Shown here: positions 47,094 to 58,397 of the stretch, piece by piece
How the letters are laid out: every line of letters starts with the position of its first letter
Numbering within the stretch: position 1 is the first letter of the stretch
NCBI RefSeq assembly: GCF_040412425.1
Contig: NC_089768.1
Location: 3,602,001 to 3,666,000 of the forward strand
DNA length: 64,000 bases
DNA from: Macrobrachium rosenbergii
Taxonomy: Eukaryota > Arthropoda > Malacostraca > Decapoda > Palaemonidae
Direction: 5' to 3'
The notes under the pieces: model-generated
What the model was told of the DNA's origin: nothing
What the model saw: the letters and a program-made list of their open reading frames with translations, nothing else
Databases searched by the model: none
Translations under genes and position numbers: made by a program

Positions 47094-47700
47094 TTAGTTG
47101 CAATCTAAGTACTGGATTTTACTGATGTGAACTGCAGCAGGTCCATCATACTTTCTAATTGCCATCTGTGCAAGGAACCTTTTGAGGACTTGCCTTATTC
47201 TGTTTTGAGTATGATGGGGAGAGACAGCAGGCCGTGAAGAGTATCCCAACGCAGTCCCAGCCACTGAAAGTGTCTGCTGGGCGTGAGGTGGGATTTTTTT
47301 AAATTCATTGTTAAACCTTTTAACTGTAGTCTGTTGACCATTGCTCTTAGGTTTTTCAAGCACTCTTTTCTTGTGGGCCCCCAGATCAACCAGTTGTCTA
47401 GGTAGGCTATTAGTTTTCTTCCTTTTTGTTTGAGTTCTCGAACGAATACTGTTGCTAATTTTGTAAAACATTCTTTAGGCAGTGTTTAGCCCAAAGGGCA
47501 TGACTTTGAATCTGTACGTATCTTTCCCTGTCCAGGACCTTAGGAAGGGCGGAAGGGAATGACTATAGGGACGTACCAGTATGCATCTTTCAGATCTGTA
47601 GAAACTGTCCAAGTCCCCTTTGGAATGATTCAGTGTACTTGGGGAATGGTAATTATCCAAAACTTTTGGCAAACAATGCACTTCTTCAGTGTTGATTAGT
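47094..47700 (-). pseudogene. DIRS reverse transcriptase in inserted copy
   Basis: Minus strand. DNYHSPSTLN and LDSFYRSERCILVRPYSHSL near 47,560-47,650 represent motif A, already damaged. RFKVMPFGLNTA at about 47,490 is the conserved F-G-L motif (RT motif B region). Near 47,400 the catalytic box reads LIAYLDNWLIWGPTRK, again with Asn after Asp. LKKSHLTPSRHFQWLGLRWD follows. At least two frameshifts. The protein would be inactive, but the motif order is complete. Confidence 0.8.
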
Positions 47701-48600
47701 TGAGGATCACTCTTCTTTTGGAGGACTCCTTTTTGAGGACACTGAAGAGACATACCTGATGGCAAATATACGCATGTTTCTCTATGGGCCCCATTAACAG
47801 GGCCTTTCTGCACATATAAATAATGCTGTCCCCCTCCACAGGGAAAACTTCCATTGTCTGTGATGTCTTCGAAGTCAACCCCCAACCGTACAATTCCTGT
47901 TGGTATCTGCCTCCTCCTCTGCCTTCGCCTTTTCCTTTTCCCCCCATATAAGATGGTTTTTGGAATTGTGAAAAGGAATGTCCTTGTTGTTGCTGTTGTC
48001 CCTTTGTAGGGAATTGTCCCTTCTGGCCACCTACCTGTTTTTTGAGAAAAACTTTTGGGGGTGACTGAAGGCTTATATGATTTTTTATCAAAGAGAGCCT
48101 TTTTTGGGGTTGGGTAAAGGGAAATTTTGGGTTTTTTGTTTCCTGAATTCCCCTCTCCCCAGAAAGCATGCTGTACACTGTACAATTCTGTTGGCGGGCA
48201 TGCTTGTTGAGTTGGGCCACAACAGACTCCTCAAACAGGTCCTTACAGAATGGGTTAGAAAGTAATAATACAGTGACATTGGAGAGTGATATGATGGAGC
48301 AGTGCTTCCATTCTCGCTTTTATGCGTCATTCTAGGAAGTCACAGAGTGCTTCCCATCTGATTCTCATAAGACTTTTGGCTTCAACAGCAAAAATTATCT
48401 TGGAAACTTCTGGAAGCCTTTCGTGGCAACTTCCAGCAAGGTGGTAGAGGTTATAATACTAAGGAGTCGGAGCCTAGCATAAAATTCTGACGAGGCTGTC
48501 CCCTATGAGAGTCTTCTCATAGGAGTCCCAAACTGCTGCATATCTATATCGAAAGAGAGCTTTTTCCTTTCAAAAGGGAGTTGTAGCATTGTCCATTCCT
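47701..48600 (-). pseudogene. DIRS ORF1 (gag-like) C-terminal part in inserted copy
   Basis: Minus strand. Two overlapping frames (47,475-48,185 and 47,696-48,220) carry KNHISLQSPPKVFLKKQVGG, a Q-rich stretch and a basic RRQRRRQIP-like run. Upstream are PMSLYYYFLTHSVRTCLRSL and ATTPFERKKLSFDIDMQQFG (about 48,570). The N-terminal half is absent: at about 48,600 the plus-strand recombinase of the host copy resumes, so this inserted element is 5'-truncated. Confidence 0.65.
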
Positions 48601-49211
48601 TGCTTCTCATAGGAATCTGACATGCAAGACACTCTTCCTCTTTTCTTTAGCCACAGCTTAATGCATCTGTGAAATACAAGCCATTGATAAAAGGGTAGGT
48701 TTTCCCAAGGAGGTGCAGTTTGGCCCTTCACCCTAGACTTTTTGGCCAAGAATGAGGACCTGTCCAAGCCCTGGCCTTGTTCATTTACCATTAAGAGCTC
48801 AATGGATATTCTCAGTCATGAGGAAGAAGAGCGAGAACTATGTCCAGTCAGAGCTCTAAGATACTACCTGAATAGGACAGAAAAGATCAAGGGTCCATCT
48901 AGTAACCTTTGATCAGAGAAGCATATTCCCAGATCCAGGAGAACATTTTACCAAATTTTAAAGTGAAAGCTCACGATATCAGAGTGGTGTCGACCTCTTT
49001 GGCTTTCAGACATGATATGTCCTTGACTTCCATTTTTCAGTCTACCTATTGGAAGTGCAGGTCTATTTTCACCTCTCACTATTTGAAGGAAGTGGAAACA
49101 GTGTTCAGTGATTGCAATACCTTAGGGCCGTTATCGTTGGCTAGCATGTTGTTGTATTGGGTGAGGAATTATAGGAAGCACTCTATTTCTCTTACTATCT
49201 TTTCACCTTGA
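48601..49211 (+). pseudogene. DIRS tyrosine recombinase, 3' part of the host copy
   Basis: Plus strand, two or three frames. AVWPFTLDFLAKNEDLSKPW near 48,710, ELCPVRALRYYLNRTEKI near 48,835, then KVKAHDIRVVSTSLAFRHDM near 48,961 (catalytic H-x-x-R in HDIR) and SIFTSHYLKEVETV near 49,061, where the Tyr of SHYL is the expected nucleophile. This is the only copy in the window where both HDIR and the Tyr box read in one frame. The N-terminal catalytic Arg part is lost at the insertion site. It belongs to the element bounded by 41,102 and 49,938. Confidence 0.82.
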
Positions 49212-49459
49212 TGTAGGTTTTTTGAGTTTTGGGGAGCCTGGGGGTACAAGGTACCTGGAGTATCCACCAGTCTTAGTGGATAGGTTGTTGTGTTTTTCAC
49301 AAATGTTTTTATACCTGTAGTAGGTGACAGCGCTCAGGGCAAGGGCACCTTTTTGTACGCTTTGCTAGCCATCAGGCACACCCTCCGCTGCAAAGCTCCC
49401 ACTTAAGTAGAGGCGACCCACGGCTCAACAGCCACGCCACTAAGGGTTAAGATGAACAC

Positions 49460-49938
49460 CAACCAGAGGCAGTATTAACCTGCAGTAGCTCTCTTACCAG
49501 GTAAAGAAACAACAAGCATTAAATTCAATGCTGGCAAATTTTTCTATTTCAAAGTCATTACCATGTTTTAATGTTTTGGAGTAGAATATGTCCATGTAAC
49601 CCACCTCCATTCATTGTGGGATTCAGTTATGTAATTACTTTGTAAGTTACTCATACGAAAATGACATTTTAATAATAAAATTAAATTTCATATATACTTA
49701 ACAAGCAATTACAGAATCAGAGCCTGCCCTCCTCCCCTCTCATGGACATAAGGGCAAGAACAAATTGAGTTTACCTGCAAGGTTTTTTTTGTGTTCCCCG
49801 ATAGTGGGTGGGGGCTGTCACCTAGACAACACTACGGCGAATTTTAAAAAAGTTGCTGCGCGAGTTAGAAACGTTAGCTATGCAATTACTTGGTAAGTGT
49901 ATACAAAACTTAATTTTATTGTGAAAATGTCATTTTTT
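49460..49938 (+). mobile_element. DIRS right end with foldback module
   Basis: Matches 14,704-15,180. Inner arms 49,658-49,712 and 49,882-49,936 are inverted (ATACTTAACAAGCAATTAC / GCAATTACTTGGTAAGTGTA). 49,753-49,830 is the inverted partner of the left end at 41,102. Confidence 0.85.
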
Positions 49939-50166
49939 TTAAATTAAGGCGATTGTTGGTCAGTTGTATTAATTCACTGTCTTCATGAGGCCTTAGTAAA
50001 CTACTAGTGGGTTACAGGAAATTAATCCTTCACTGTAGATGATCTGTATGAGGTGATTGATATGTAAACAAAGAATATGATTTGGGTAGCAGTGATTATG
50101 TGAAGAAAAGTGTATTTGGATGAGCAAAATTTCATGCTTAAAGGGTGTAATATTGTAGCAGCTTAC

Positions 50167-50831
50167 CTCAAATTGTATTGTTATGTGTTCCCAGTCTCCA
50201 ACATGATTGCCCATGTAGATTTCATCTCCATAGCACATACCACCCATTGTAGGCTGTAAAACTCTTCCCAAAAAAAATAATTTAGTTGTACATATTTCTT
50301 TTCCTTGATTATAAGGATAAAATATCCAGTATGTTACACTAAATTTTTGAGATTGTTTACTGTATATATCATGCTGCTTTGCCTCTCTCTGGAATGTAAA
50401 ATCACCATTATTTTTAAGTTTGTCTATGAAAATATCTTGCATTTGCATTTTTCTACTGTCGATTGGCGATCTTTCAAGACGCACCATTTCTTCAAGTTCA
50501 TTTATAACACTAATATTATTTGTTATTGTGCCATTAGTTCTTCCAGATTCATTTGATATTGGGATAACTGGCAAGGTAACAGTTTCTCTCTCAAAGATTG
50601 TATTGTTGTCATCGATCTCCTGGTAAGTTTCAGTGTTCTGTGAGGAGCTTATGTTTGGTTCTGTTCTTGTATCATTTAAGAATTCATGATACTTGACGGC
50701 TTTGTTAGATGAAAGGCTTTTCTGCTTCCTCTGAAGTGCACATGAGTTTATCATTCCATATGTTGGTGGTACGTAGTCTCTCCCAGGTTTTTCTCCATAC
50801 AAATATTTTGGTAGAGGGCAGTTTTGGCATT
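50167..50831 (-). CDS. VPS62-like protein, large exon
   Basis: This exon of about 222 codons begins ECQNCPLPKYLYGEKPGRDY and ends GNHVGDWEHITIQFE. C-x-x-C-P-x-P, the VPPTYG segment, VTYWIFYPYNQGKEIC and G-N-H-V-G-D-W-E-H-I-T-I-x-F are VPS62/DUF946 hallmarks. Between VPPTYG and the FYPYN strand lies about 110 residues of polar, Asn/Glu/Ser-rich sequence (for example NISSSQNTETYQEIDDNNT), which I do not recognise in the family and which looks disordered. Acceptor ttgcatttcag ends at 50,832; donor GTAAGC begins at 50,166. It starts in phase 1 and ends in phase 0, agreeing with both neighbours. Confidence 0.92.
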
Positions 50832-51490
50832 CTGAAATGCAATACAGTACGTATGTTAATTAGTATGATTGCAGAAAAATCAGATGCAGTACCACTGATG
50901 CCTGTGTGCTTGTCCCTTACAAAGTTTAATACCAAATCATAGACATCACATAAGTTAAAACTAAAGAGTTTGGCAATTCAGTCACATAAATATTTTTTAA
51001 AACTTGTACAGTACTTGGTCTTAGAAAAATAAAATGTGGTAAGTTTTGGGACATCATTTAATAGTTAGCTTGATACTGATGGCAATAGAAATGTACTCTT
51101 GAATAGTATGGATACTCTTTTTCCTTAGTTGGAGTTTTCATAGTCTTCAAAATTTTAAAGATTTTCTCTTAGGTAAACCATATTAAATTTCTACTGCCCG
51201 TAAAAAGCTTAACTTTCTGACTTCCTGACAAAAGTTGTAAAGTATCAAGGTTTGCTGTCAAATTCTGGCTTAGCCATGAGATTCAGCATCCAAACATGAT
51301 ATGACTAAGCATTCATGTTACTTACATGTCACTCACCCATTTTCTGGCCACATGACTGGTCAGCTACCTGTCCCCACATTCCTGTCAGCATGCTGAGGCA
51401 AAACAGGTCAGTAATGGCGAATAAAATTAACCAAAACCCAGACTTTTGTATGTTCCTTTCCTTGTACTGGTGACCTGGAGTGACCTGATA
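50832..51490. other. Intron of the VPS62-like gene
   Basis: No feature recognised. Confidence 0.4.
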
Positions 51491-51800
51491 GACCAGCATA
51501 GTCCTTGTATAAACACCCTGGTGATTAGCAGACTCAATACAGCCATGCCCTACCACTGAAAAAGAAGCCATCAATGGCCCAAATATGGCACCTGAATTCT
51601 GACTTTGCTCTCCCTCAAGAGCTCAAGATCATCCCCCATTTGCTCAGTAGACACAGTATGGTTTTTGCACAAACCTCTGGTGATTAATTGACTCAGTAGA
51701 GCCATGCCTACTGCTACAATAAGCCACTAAAGGACTAAATAATGGTCCTTAAGCTCTGGCTGACTCGTCCTAGAGAGCCCAAGGTCATCTTTGGTAGACC
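51491..51800. repeat. Diverged tandem duplication, about 159-bp unit
   Basis: Two adjacent similar units: CTGGTGATTAGCAGACTCAA with CAGCCATGCCCTACCACTG at about 51,518, and CTGGTGATTAATTGACTCAG with GAGCCATGCCTACTGCTAC at about 51,677. Later parts (AGCTCAAGATCATC / AGCCCAAGGTCATC) align too. Confidence 0.7.
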
Positions 51801-51949
51801 CAGCCTCATTTATTTCTTAACAATAGAAACATCCATCTGGTCCTGAAGGGTGAACATGCAATTCCATGAGCTTCACAGAAAATCAGACTATGTCTGTTAA
51901 TCAATCCCAGACATGAGTTTCCCCAAGATTGCAATTTGGTATCTTGCAG

Positions 51950-52600
51950 ATATATTTTCAAATGTCTTGGTAAGAAGCTGTTATAGCTAAGTGTTTTAGC
52001 TCTTTTCTTCTTCCTTGTTTGGAGTATTGTTCTCCAGTGTGGTCTTCATTGCTGATTCTCATCTCAAACTCTTGGATAGGCTTATGTCACCAATCTAGTT
52101 TATTTTGCCACCTTGCCACCTCTTAATTCTGACTTGTGGCATAGGTACAGTGAGTTCATTATGTTCGTTGCATAAAATGTTCTACATCGACAAACATCCT
52201 CTGCAGTCTTCTTTACTTAACCTAGCTGTTTTTGTTCTCAACACTAGACAGGCTGCTGCCACAAAAAGTGTGTTGTTTTCCAGCATCAGGTTTAATACTA
52301 CTAAGTTTGCTAGTAGTTTTACCTTGGCTACTCTTGGGGCAATTGTGGAGTCTTCTGATCTCCAAATACTTGAGCAAGGAGCAAACTTACTCCTGCTCTC
52401 TGCTGACATCTCCTGAATTTCAGGTGTATCGGTTTTATTTTCTATTCCCTCATGTTTACTTATTTATTATCTTTTCCTGTAACTTGTTTCTCTTTGTAGG
52501 CTGATTTTCCTTTGGATCCCTCTTGGGATTGTAGTTTGTTAACTCTGTCCAAGAGGGTTTTCAGCTGAAATTTTAAAGAAAGAAAGAAAATGATCAAGTA
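51950..52600 (+). pseudogene. Non-LTR retrotransposon 3' end (RT C-terminal region and UTR)
   Basis: Plus strand. EYCSPVWSS-like sequence (tattgttctccagtgtggtc) near 52,026, followed by broken frames with SIRFNTTKFASSFTLATLG, resembles the post-RT tail of CR1/RTE-like elements. The AT- and T-rich stretch with tttggatccctcttgggatt near 52,511 is like their 3' UTR. No RT core is left. Confidence 0.5.
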
Positions 52601-52625
52601 CAAGGAACTGCACTAATTTCTCATA

Positions 52626-53050
52626 GCCAAAATCTCCTTGCCATCACCACCCTCAACCAGCAGGCCTTTGGCCTACACAATGGCAGTGGCAGCTTAGGAC
52701 GAACTTGAGCCTTGCTAACCCTCCCAGAACTTGACATCATTGAGACACCAAAGAAGGTCAACCTTGCAAGAGAAATATGGCTCTGCTGCCTCCCAACCAA
52801 CATGCAAGCTACCCTCCCCGAGGCAAGGGTCATATGAGTGATGAGCCTCCAGAAAAAGGCAAATGGGTTGCTGGAGGCCTCCAATGCCTTGCAGTATACC
52901 ACCCACAGCGTTTGTCAAGCCAGAGATAACCAGACCAAGACCAGCAAGAATCTAGCCAGTGCTGTGCTGAAGTAACCCTACAAACTACAACAGCACCTGT
53001 CACCTGTGTCCCCTTTTGCCAACTGCTCTTTAGAGGAGAGTTTTCAGCCT
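52626..53050 (+). pseudogene. Possible retroelement gag fragment
   Basis: In one plus-strand frame, broken by stops, PELDIIETPKKVNLAREIWL, CCLPTNMQATLPEA and KKANGLLEASNALQYTTHS resemble the C-terminal half of a Gypsy-like gag capsid domain. No protease or RT was found next to it. Low certainty. Confidence 0.35.
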
Positions 53051-53639
53051 CATCCCCAGGCTATCCCACTGCTCTGGGAGAACTGCACCCAAATTAGCAA
53101 CACAAAAATTCATCTGGCATGAAGCAAAAAAGGAACATGAAAACTTGGGCCAATCAAGTGCCAAACAAACAAAGTAACCCATCACGCAATTCAGCATCAG
53201 CAAATTTACACAGCATAGGTGTCATTTTAGCAACTTTCACGTTGACTTACTAGGCTTGGGCCCCAACCCGTTTCAGATGCATCTTCAAAGCTACAGAATG
53301 ATATGAACAATGGCTGGAAGCAAAACCAATGTCAGAAATGACAACATGTGCCTGCACCTAGTTGTTAATGAGGCCAAAAACCACCAGGGAATTGCTGAAT
53401 TTCCATCCTTCCTGGGAAACAGTCACCTGCATACCAACGGAGACTTCCTGCCACATCTACATATGCTTTGAATGTATACTCTTGTAACATATCATCTGTC
53501 CATATTTTACCAGTGAACAAGGGCACAGAAAGAAATGCTCGAAATATATGGTTGCAATGATTAGATAATTTGAATAGAAAATTCAGTAAAATAAAAAAAA
53601 TTATTACCGATATTAGAAGGAACTTTACAAAAACTGACG

Positions 53640-54925
53640 ATATTATTATTAGAAACTGATACATTAAAACCTCTATATAACAAAATATCTGCAAAATTTA
53701 AAAGACAGGTAATTCAAGGAAGAATCATTTCATGGAGGAAATATGTATCAGGTCTTTCTAATAATACTCCCATACAAAAAGTATAAGAAGAATTCAGGAA
53801 AATAAGTGGTACCCATGTTAAACCACCTAGACATGCCATAATAAAAGATGAACAAAGAATACTTGATCATAAAGAAATAAGCAGTGTAACAGGTGAAAAC
53901 TTAGCAAAAGTAAGTAGCGACAGAAATTTAGATGAGCATTTCCACACAACGAAAAATAATATAGAATCAATAACAATAAATTTTGAAACAATAGAAGATA
54001 TATATTATAATAGAAAATTTAATATGGAAGAACTGGAAATTGCTCTGCTGAACAGCAATAAATCTGCCCCTGGAGGTGACAGTATTTGTTGTGAAATGAT
54101 CTGCCATTTAGCACCTTTGGCAAAGACATATTTATTAGAGTTTTATGGCTTCAAAATTTATTTCCTGATGAATGGCATAAAGCTATAATTATCCCTATCC
54201 CCAAACCTGGAAAAGATTCCAGTAATGTAAACAATTACAGACCAATTTCTGTAACAGGTTGTGTATGCAGATTACTAGAGAAAATGGTAAATGCTCGACT
54301 AACATGGCACATTCAGGAAAATAAAATTTCAATTCTCACCCAGTTTGGGTCACAATGTAACAGATCTGCACTGGATTCTCTGTCTAACTTGGAAGACCAC
54401 ATATGAAGAGGATTTGAACGAAAACAAATTACTATAGCTGCCGTTTTTTATATCGAAAAAGCATATGATACTACATGGAGATGGCATATGATACTACATG
54501 GAGATATGCAGTATTAAAAATGTTATATAAAAACAGTATCCGTGGACATTTACTTAGGTTTATCCAAAACTTTTTAACAAATCGCACTTTTCAAGTGAGA
54601 ATTGATGAAGTATTGTCACGTACATTTCCACTTGAAAATGGTGTTCCACAAGGATGGTCCTTAGTAACACACTGTTTACTTTAGCAATAAAAGATATCAG
54701 TAATAATCTGCCTATTATAATTAAAAGTAACTTGTATATGGGTGATTTTGCCATATATTATTCAGCATCTCCCATAAAACATGCAGAGCGAATCATTAAT
54801 AAAACTATAATAAAAATAGATGAATGGGCCTCATCTGTAGGCTTCAAATTTTCTATACAAAAGACTCAAGCATTAATATTTTATAAAAATAAAAAATGGA
54901 AAAAGCCTATTTTATTATAGCTTTG
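53640..54925 (+). pseudogene. Jockey-like non-LTR reverse transcriptase, degraded
   Basis: Plus strand. SWRKYVSGLSNNTPIQKV near 53,735; LLNSNKSAPGGDSICCEM near 54,038; IIIPIPKPGKDSSNVNNYRP at about 54,190 and LLEKMVNARL at about 54,275 (RT 1-2); AAVFYIEKAYDTTWR at about 54,440 (motif A); RTFQVRIDEVLSRTFPLENG, then VPQGWSL at about 54,580 (motif B). The catalytic box at 54,730 reads YMGDFAIYY rather than Y-x-D-D, so the first catalytic Asp is lost. A 23-bp tandem duplication at 54,461-54,505 shifts the frame inside motif A. SVGFKFSIQKTQALIFYK near 54,840 ends the domain. Endonuclease is absent (5'-truncated, as is usual). Jockey-like is inferred from motif style. Confidence 0.85.
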
Positions 54926-55738
54926 ACTGAAACTGTTTCCATGAAAGTCAATGAGTTTTAAGGGGGATAGAAATTGTCCCTGTCCCCATACTTCTAAATC
55001 TCATTCAGTTGTCTGTTCCCTTAAATTTTTTAGCATCTCTTAAGCATCTCTTAACACTGTTGCTTTAAATTTTGTTTTATTATATCCAATATTTGAATCT
55101 GAGTATCTGAATATGTAGTGACCACTGTATGTGTTAACTCAATATAAGCTTTCTGGTTGATATATTTGCCTTGGCAAACATCTCAACCAGGAAACCTATA
55201 TTGATTTTAAGAATTGTTCTGCACACTCATTATACTTGAAAACATCAAATATAAGTTAGATCTGTGAGGAATTTCCAACTTCATTGGAAACTGAATTGAG
55301 TTTGAACATACAAAATACAACTGCGACTGTGAGCCAGGATGATATTTAACCAAGAAATTACCTGCCTGTTGGAGCAATGAATCCATAGAACCCCATTTAT
55401 TACCAAAAGCTGTCATCCTGTACCTTTTGGGCTTGTGCAGTTCTTTAAATAGACTTGTGCAAAAATGCAGCTTCCTTGATCAACATTTTTTTTTTGGGGG
55501 TAACTGTAGCAGCTAAGAAACTAATCGAGACTTCATTGAGAAAAGATTGAGAATATTATTGAGAAAAGATTGAGAATATTATTGGCTAAAATTGAAGCAT
55601 AACAGTTCAGTTGACAAAGAGCTTTTACATTTTTTATCAATGTTGCTATATGTATTTGGATTCAGTGTATAATAATACACACTTTTCTAGTTATGACCTG
55701 CTTTACTTGCACTTTTGACTGCTGAAATTTCTGAGAAA
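54926..55738. other. Intron spacer
   Basis: AT-rich. Contains the short tandem duplication at 55,535-55,580; otherwise nothing recognised. Confidence 0.4.
55535..55580. repeat. 23-bp tandem duplication
   Basis: ATTGAGAAAAGATTGAGAAT followed by ATT, repeated twice exactly. Confidence 0.9.
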
Positions 55739-56260
55739 ACAGGTATTGACATAAGAAAACCTACTTTTGATAGTCACTGTTGAGTCCTCAAGGAGTTACC
55801 TTCCATGGGTTTGTCAGAGCTCCATGGTGGCCAAACTAATATCAGAGAATTCTCTTTTAGTCGGTCTCTTGGCCAGGTATTGTGTCATAATGATAAACAC
55901 TAAAACACATGATGGAATATGTAATGGAATCTTTCCCTTATCTTACAATGACGCTGTACCCAGGTTATTCCTTCGTCAAACCTGCTAGAAGAGGCAGTGC
56001 TTATAGTGCATGCGCAGTCTGCCATATTGTCGACAGACAGACTGGCAAGAGACCAATGAAGCCATAACTTTCTGTTGGTCAATGCAGGATGATCCCTCGT
56101 CCTAATCTCATGCCTTTTTGTAAGGGAAGTGGGTGGGTTTTGTAGACTCAACAGCAATTACCAAAAATAGATTTTTCCTACGTCAAAACCTGTTTTTTAA
56201 TAGCGTAGTTGCTTGTTTGTCCTCAAGAAGCTTTAAAAAGAAATTGGCAGTTGATGAAAT
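55739..56260 (-). mobile_element. Minus-strand DIRS, 3' terminal region
   Basis: Starts acaggtattgacataagaaa. AGTCACTGTTGAGTCCTCAA (about 55,769) and GTAGACTCAACAGCAATTAC (about 56,141) form inverted arms about 370 bp apart, as at 44,418. It is inverted relative to 59,200-59,485. Confidence 0.82.
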
Positions 56261-56554
56261 GGCTTAAACTCTCAAATTTTAATCCCAGGTCAAACCACAA
56301 GTTTCCAGCCCCATTCTGTATTCCAAATACCCCTTAGGTTTTGGTAACAAAGAACAAAAAACTAAACACAAACTTATGTTTTAGGATATATTTCCACAGT
56401 GACTTACCTAAGCATGCTGGGTTTGGTTGCAGTATTGTCACACCTTCCCCCAGCGATAGTTAGCATACCCACCCGTCAGGAAAACCCATGGTTTTCAGCT
56501 GTAGCCCCTATGGGGCAGGACTAACCATATCACCCACTGGTATACAGTGTAGTC

Positions 56555-57480
56555 GAATTTGTTTGAGCTTGTGGCAATAATGTTTTAAGAATACTGTCTC
56601 TGATGACCATCCTGTACATTCGGAGTCTTCTTTGAAAGAGACATTTCTGGAGAAGGCCAACGACGTACTGTACTTACTTTCCTAATATCATGTGACCTAG
56701 GAAAGGAGTGTGGATTTGCCTTTTTAATGAGGGACACTAAAATTATTCTCAGGCTTTGTGGAGAGAGTGGTTTGTTTGTGCTAGGGTGTAGGAAAATAGG
56801 ACCCTCTGGGATGTTTGCCATGACCTCTAGGTAAACCTTAAGTGCTTGAACTGGGTATAATATCTTGTCTGCTAAATTGATTTTCTTATCAAAATAAGGT
56901 TCCCTTCTTAAAGGATTCCCATTCTTGGCCAGGAATAATGGGCCAGGGGACAGTAATAACTGATGGTCAGCTGTTTGCGTGATGTATTGTCCCCATCTAA
57001 GAGAGCCCAGTTTATTAATACAAGCTCCTGATGCTGGAGTAATCATGAAGATCGCCTTTTGCAGCATGTGAGTTGTGGTTGTATTGGGTCCACTGAATTG
57101 AGGGGTCGACAGAAGTCTAAGTACCTTATTCAAGGACCAAGTAATTGGAAGCCTTTCAGGAGTGGGTCTTTGTAGTGCAAAAGACTGGAGAAGGGAAGTG
57201 ACAATTTCTATACTAGGGTCTGTACCGAATCCATAAAGCAAGGGTTTGTTAATGCTGCCCTTGTATGCCATGATTGTTATAACAGCAAGGCATTTGTCTT
57301 CAAAAAGGTATATAAGAAAATTTAAAAGTGTTTTCATAGAGATCTCAACTGGGCTTTCAGCATGGATATAATCTAACCATATCCTCCATACAAACTTATA
57401 TTGTCGAATAGATGATGTCCGTAGATTTTGCACTAGGTACCTAGCAATGTTGGGTGAGTAATTTTCATGGTAGCCAATAT
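56555..57480 (-). pseudogene. DIRS tyrosine recombinase, near-intact
   Basis: Minus strand, the C-terminal part of one open frame of 484 codons (56,585-58,039). In order: PNIARYLVQNLRTSSIRQYK, KFVWRIWLDYIHAE, LPITWSLNKVLRLLSTP, ITPASGACINKLGSLRWGQY, LADKILYPVQALKVYLEV, SLIKKANPHSFPRSHDIRKV. HDIR holds the catalytic His and Arg. The first catalytic Arg expected in ASGARIS is Cys (ASGACIN), as a C-to-T change at a CpG would give. After HDIRKV a 5-bp duplication (56,665-56,674) shifts the frame, and the Tyr box (VFLKHYCHKLKQ) reads only in the next frame. The element is inactive, but only just. Confidence 0.88.
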
Positions 57481-58397
57481 TTAAAAAATCCACATGTGAA
57501 GGTCTTGGCTCAGAAAGGAGGATGCGTAGACGACTTTCCCTCCTTCCGTCTGGAATAGAACAGTGGACTGTAGTGGAACTGATCTCTTCACCTGTTGTTG
57601 GAGTAATAGGAACCAATGCCTGTTTGGCCATTTTGAGGCTATTAAGTAAGCTGTTCCTTTGAAGGTTAGAAGCTTGCTCAAAACCTTTGAAATGTGGGAC
57701 ATTGGAGGAAAAAGGTATATTGTCTTCCATTTGTTCCAGTCTTGTAGGAAGGCATCTCTTGCTGTTGCTTGATTGTCCAAGTTCGGAGACACATACACTG
57801 GAAGTCTGTGATTCTCGTATGTGGCAAACAGTTCCACTTCCGGTTGTGGAAGCATGTTGGCACTTGTTTGAAAAGAGTGAGTGTCCAACTTCCACTCTGT
57901 TGAGACTGTCGTTTTCCTTGATAGAGATCCTGCAATTGCATTGAGAGACCATGTGAGGTGAACTGCAGACAAGTGCCACTCCCTTGCTCGCGCCATCCAA
58001 AGGATGGCTAGCATTACCATATTGAGAGGAGGTGAACATGATCCCGACCTCTTGATGCAGGACATTGCAGTCATGTTGTCAAGAAGCAACAAAATGTGTG
58101 TCTCTTTTGGAGGTTTGAGTTTTTAGAGAGACAAAAAGACAGCTATCAGCTCCAGGAAATTGACATGACAATTCCACAGAGTAGCTGATCACCTCCCTGC
58201 CACCTGATGATTCTCCCAATGTCCTCCCAACCTGTCAACAAGGCATCTGTATGTATTGTCAGTCGTACAGACGGAGGAGTCAGGGTGATCTGTTTTGCCA
58301 GAGACTCCTTCTGGGTGCAAGGCCAAAGTATCTCCCAAACTTTTTTATTCTTTTGATGAGGTCGGTCACACTTAAAGGTATGGGTTACATAAAACAA
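57481..58397 (-). pseudogene. DIRS RNase H in the 55.7-59.5 kb copy
   Basis: Minus strand. VRLTIHTDALLTGWEDIG at about 58,270 is the first catalytic Asp region. It is followed, in two overlapping frames (57,481-58,092 and 56,585-58,039), by NMTAMSCIKRSGSCSPPLNM, WHLSAVHLTWSLNAIAGSLS (the A-D of the family reads A-G here) and VELFATYENHRLPVYVSPNL. RT and ORF1 are missing: at about 58,376 the sequence switches to non-coding DNA, so an internal deletion joined RNase H to the leader. Confidence 0.82.
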
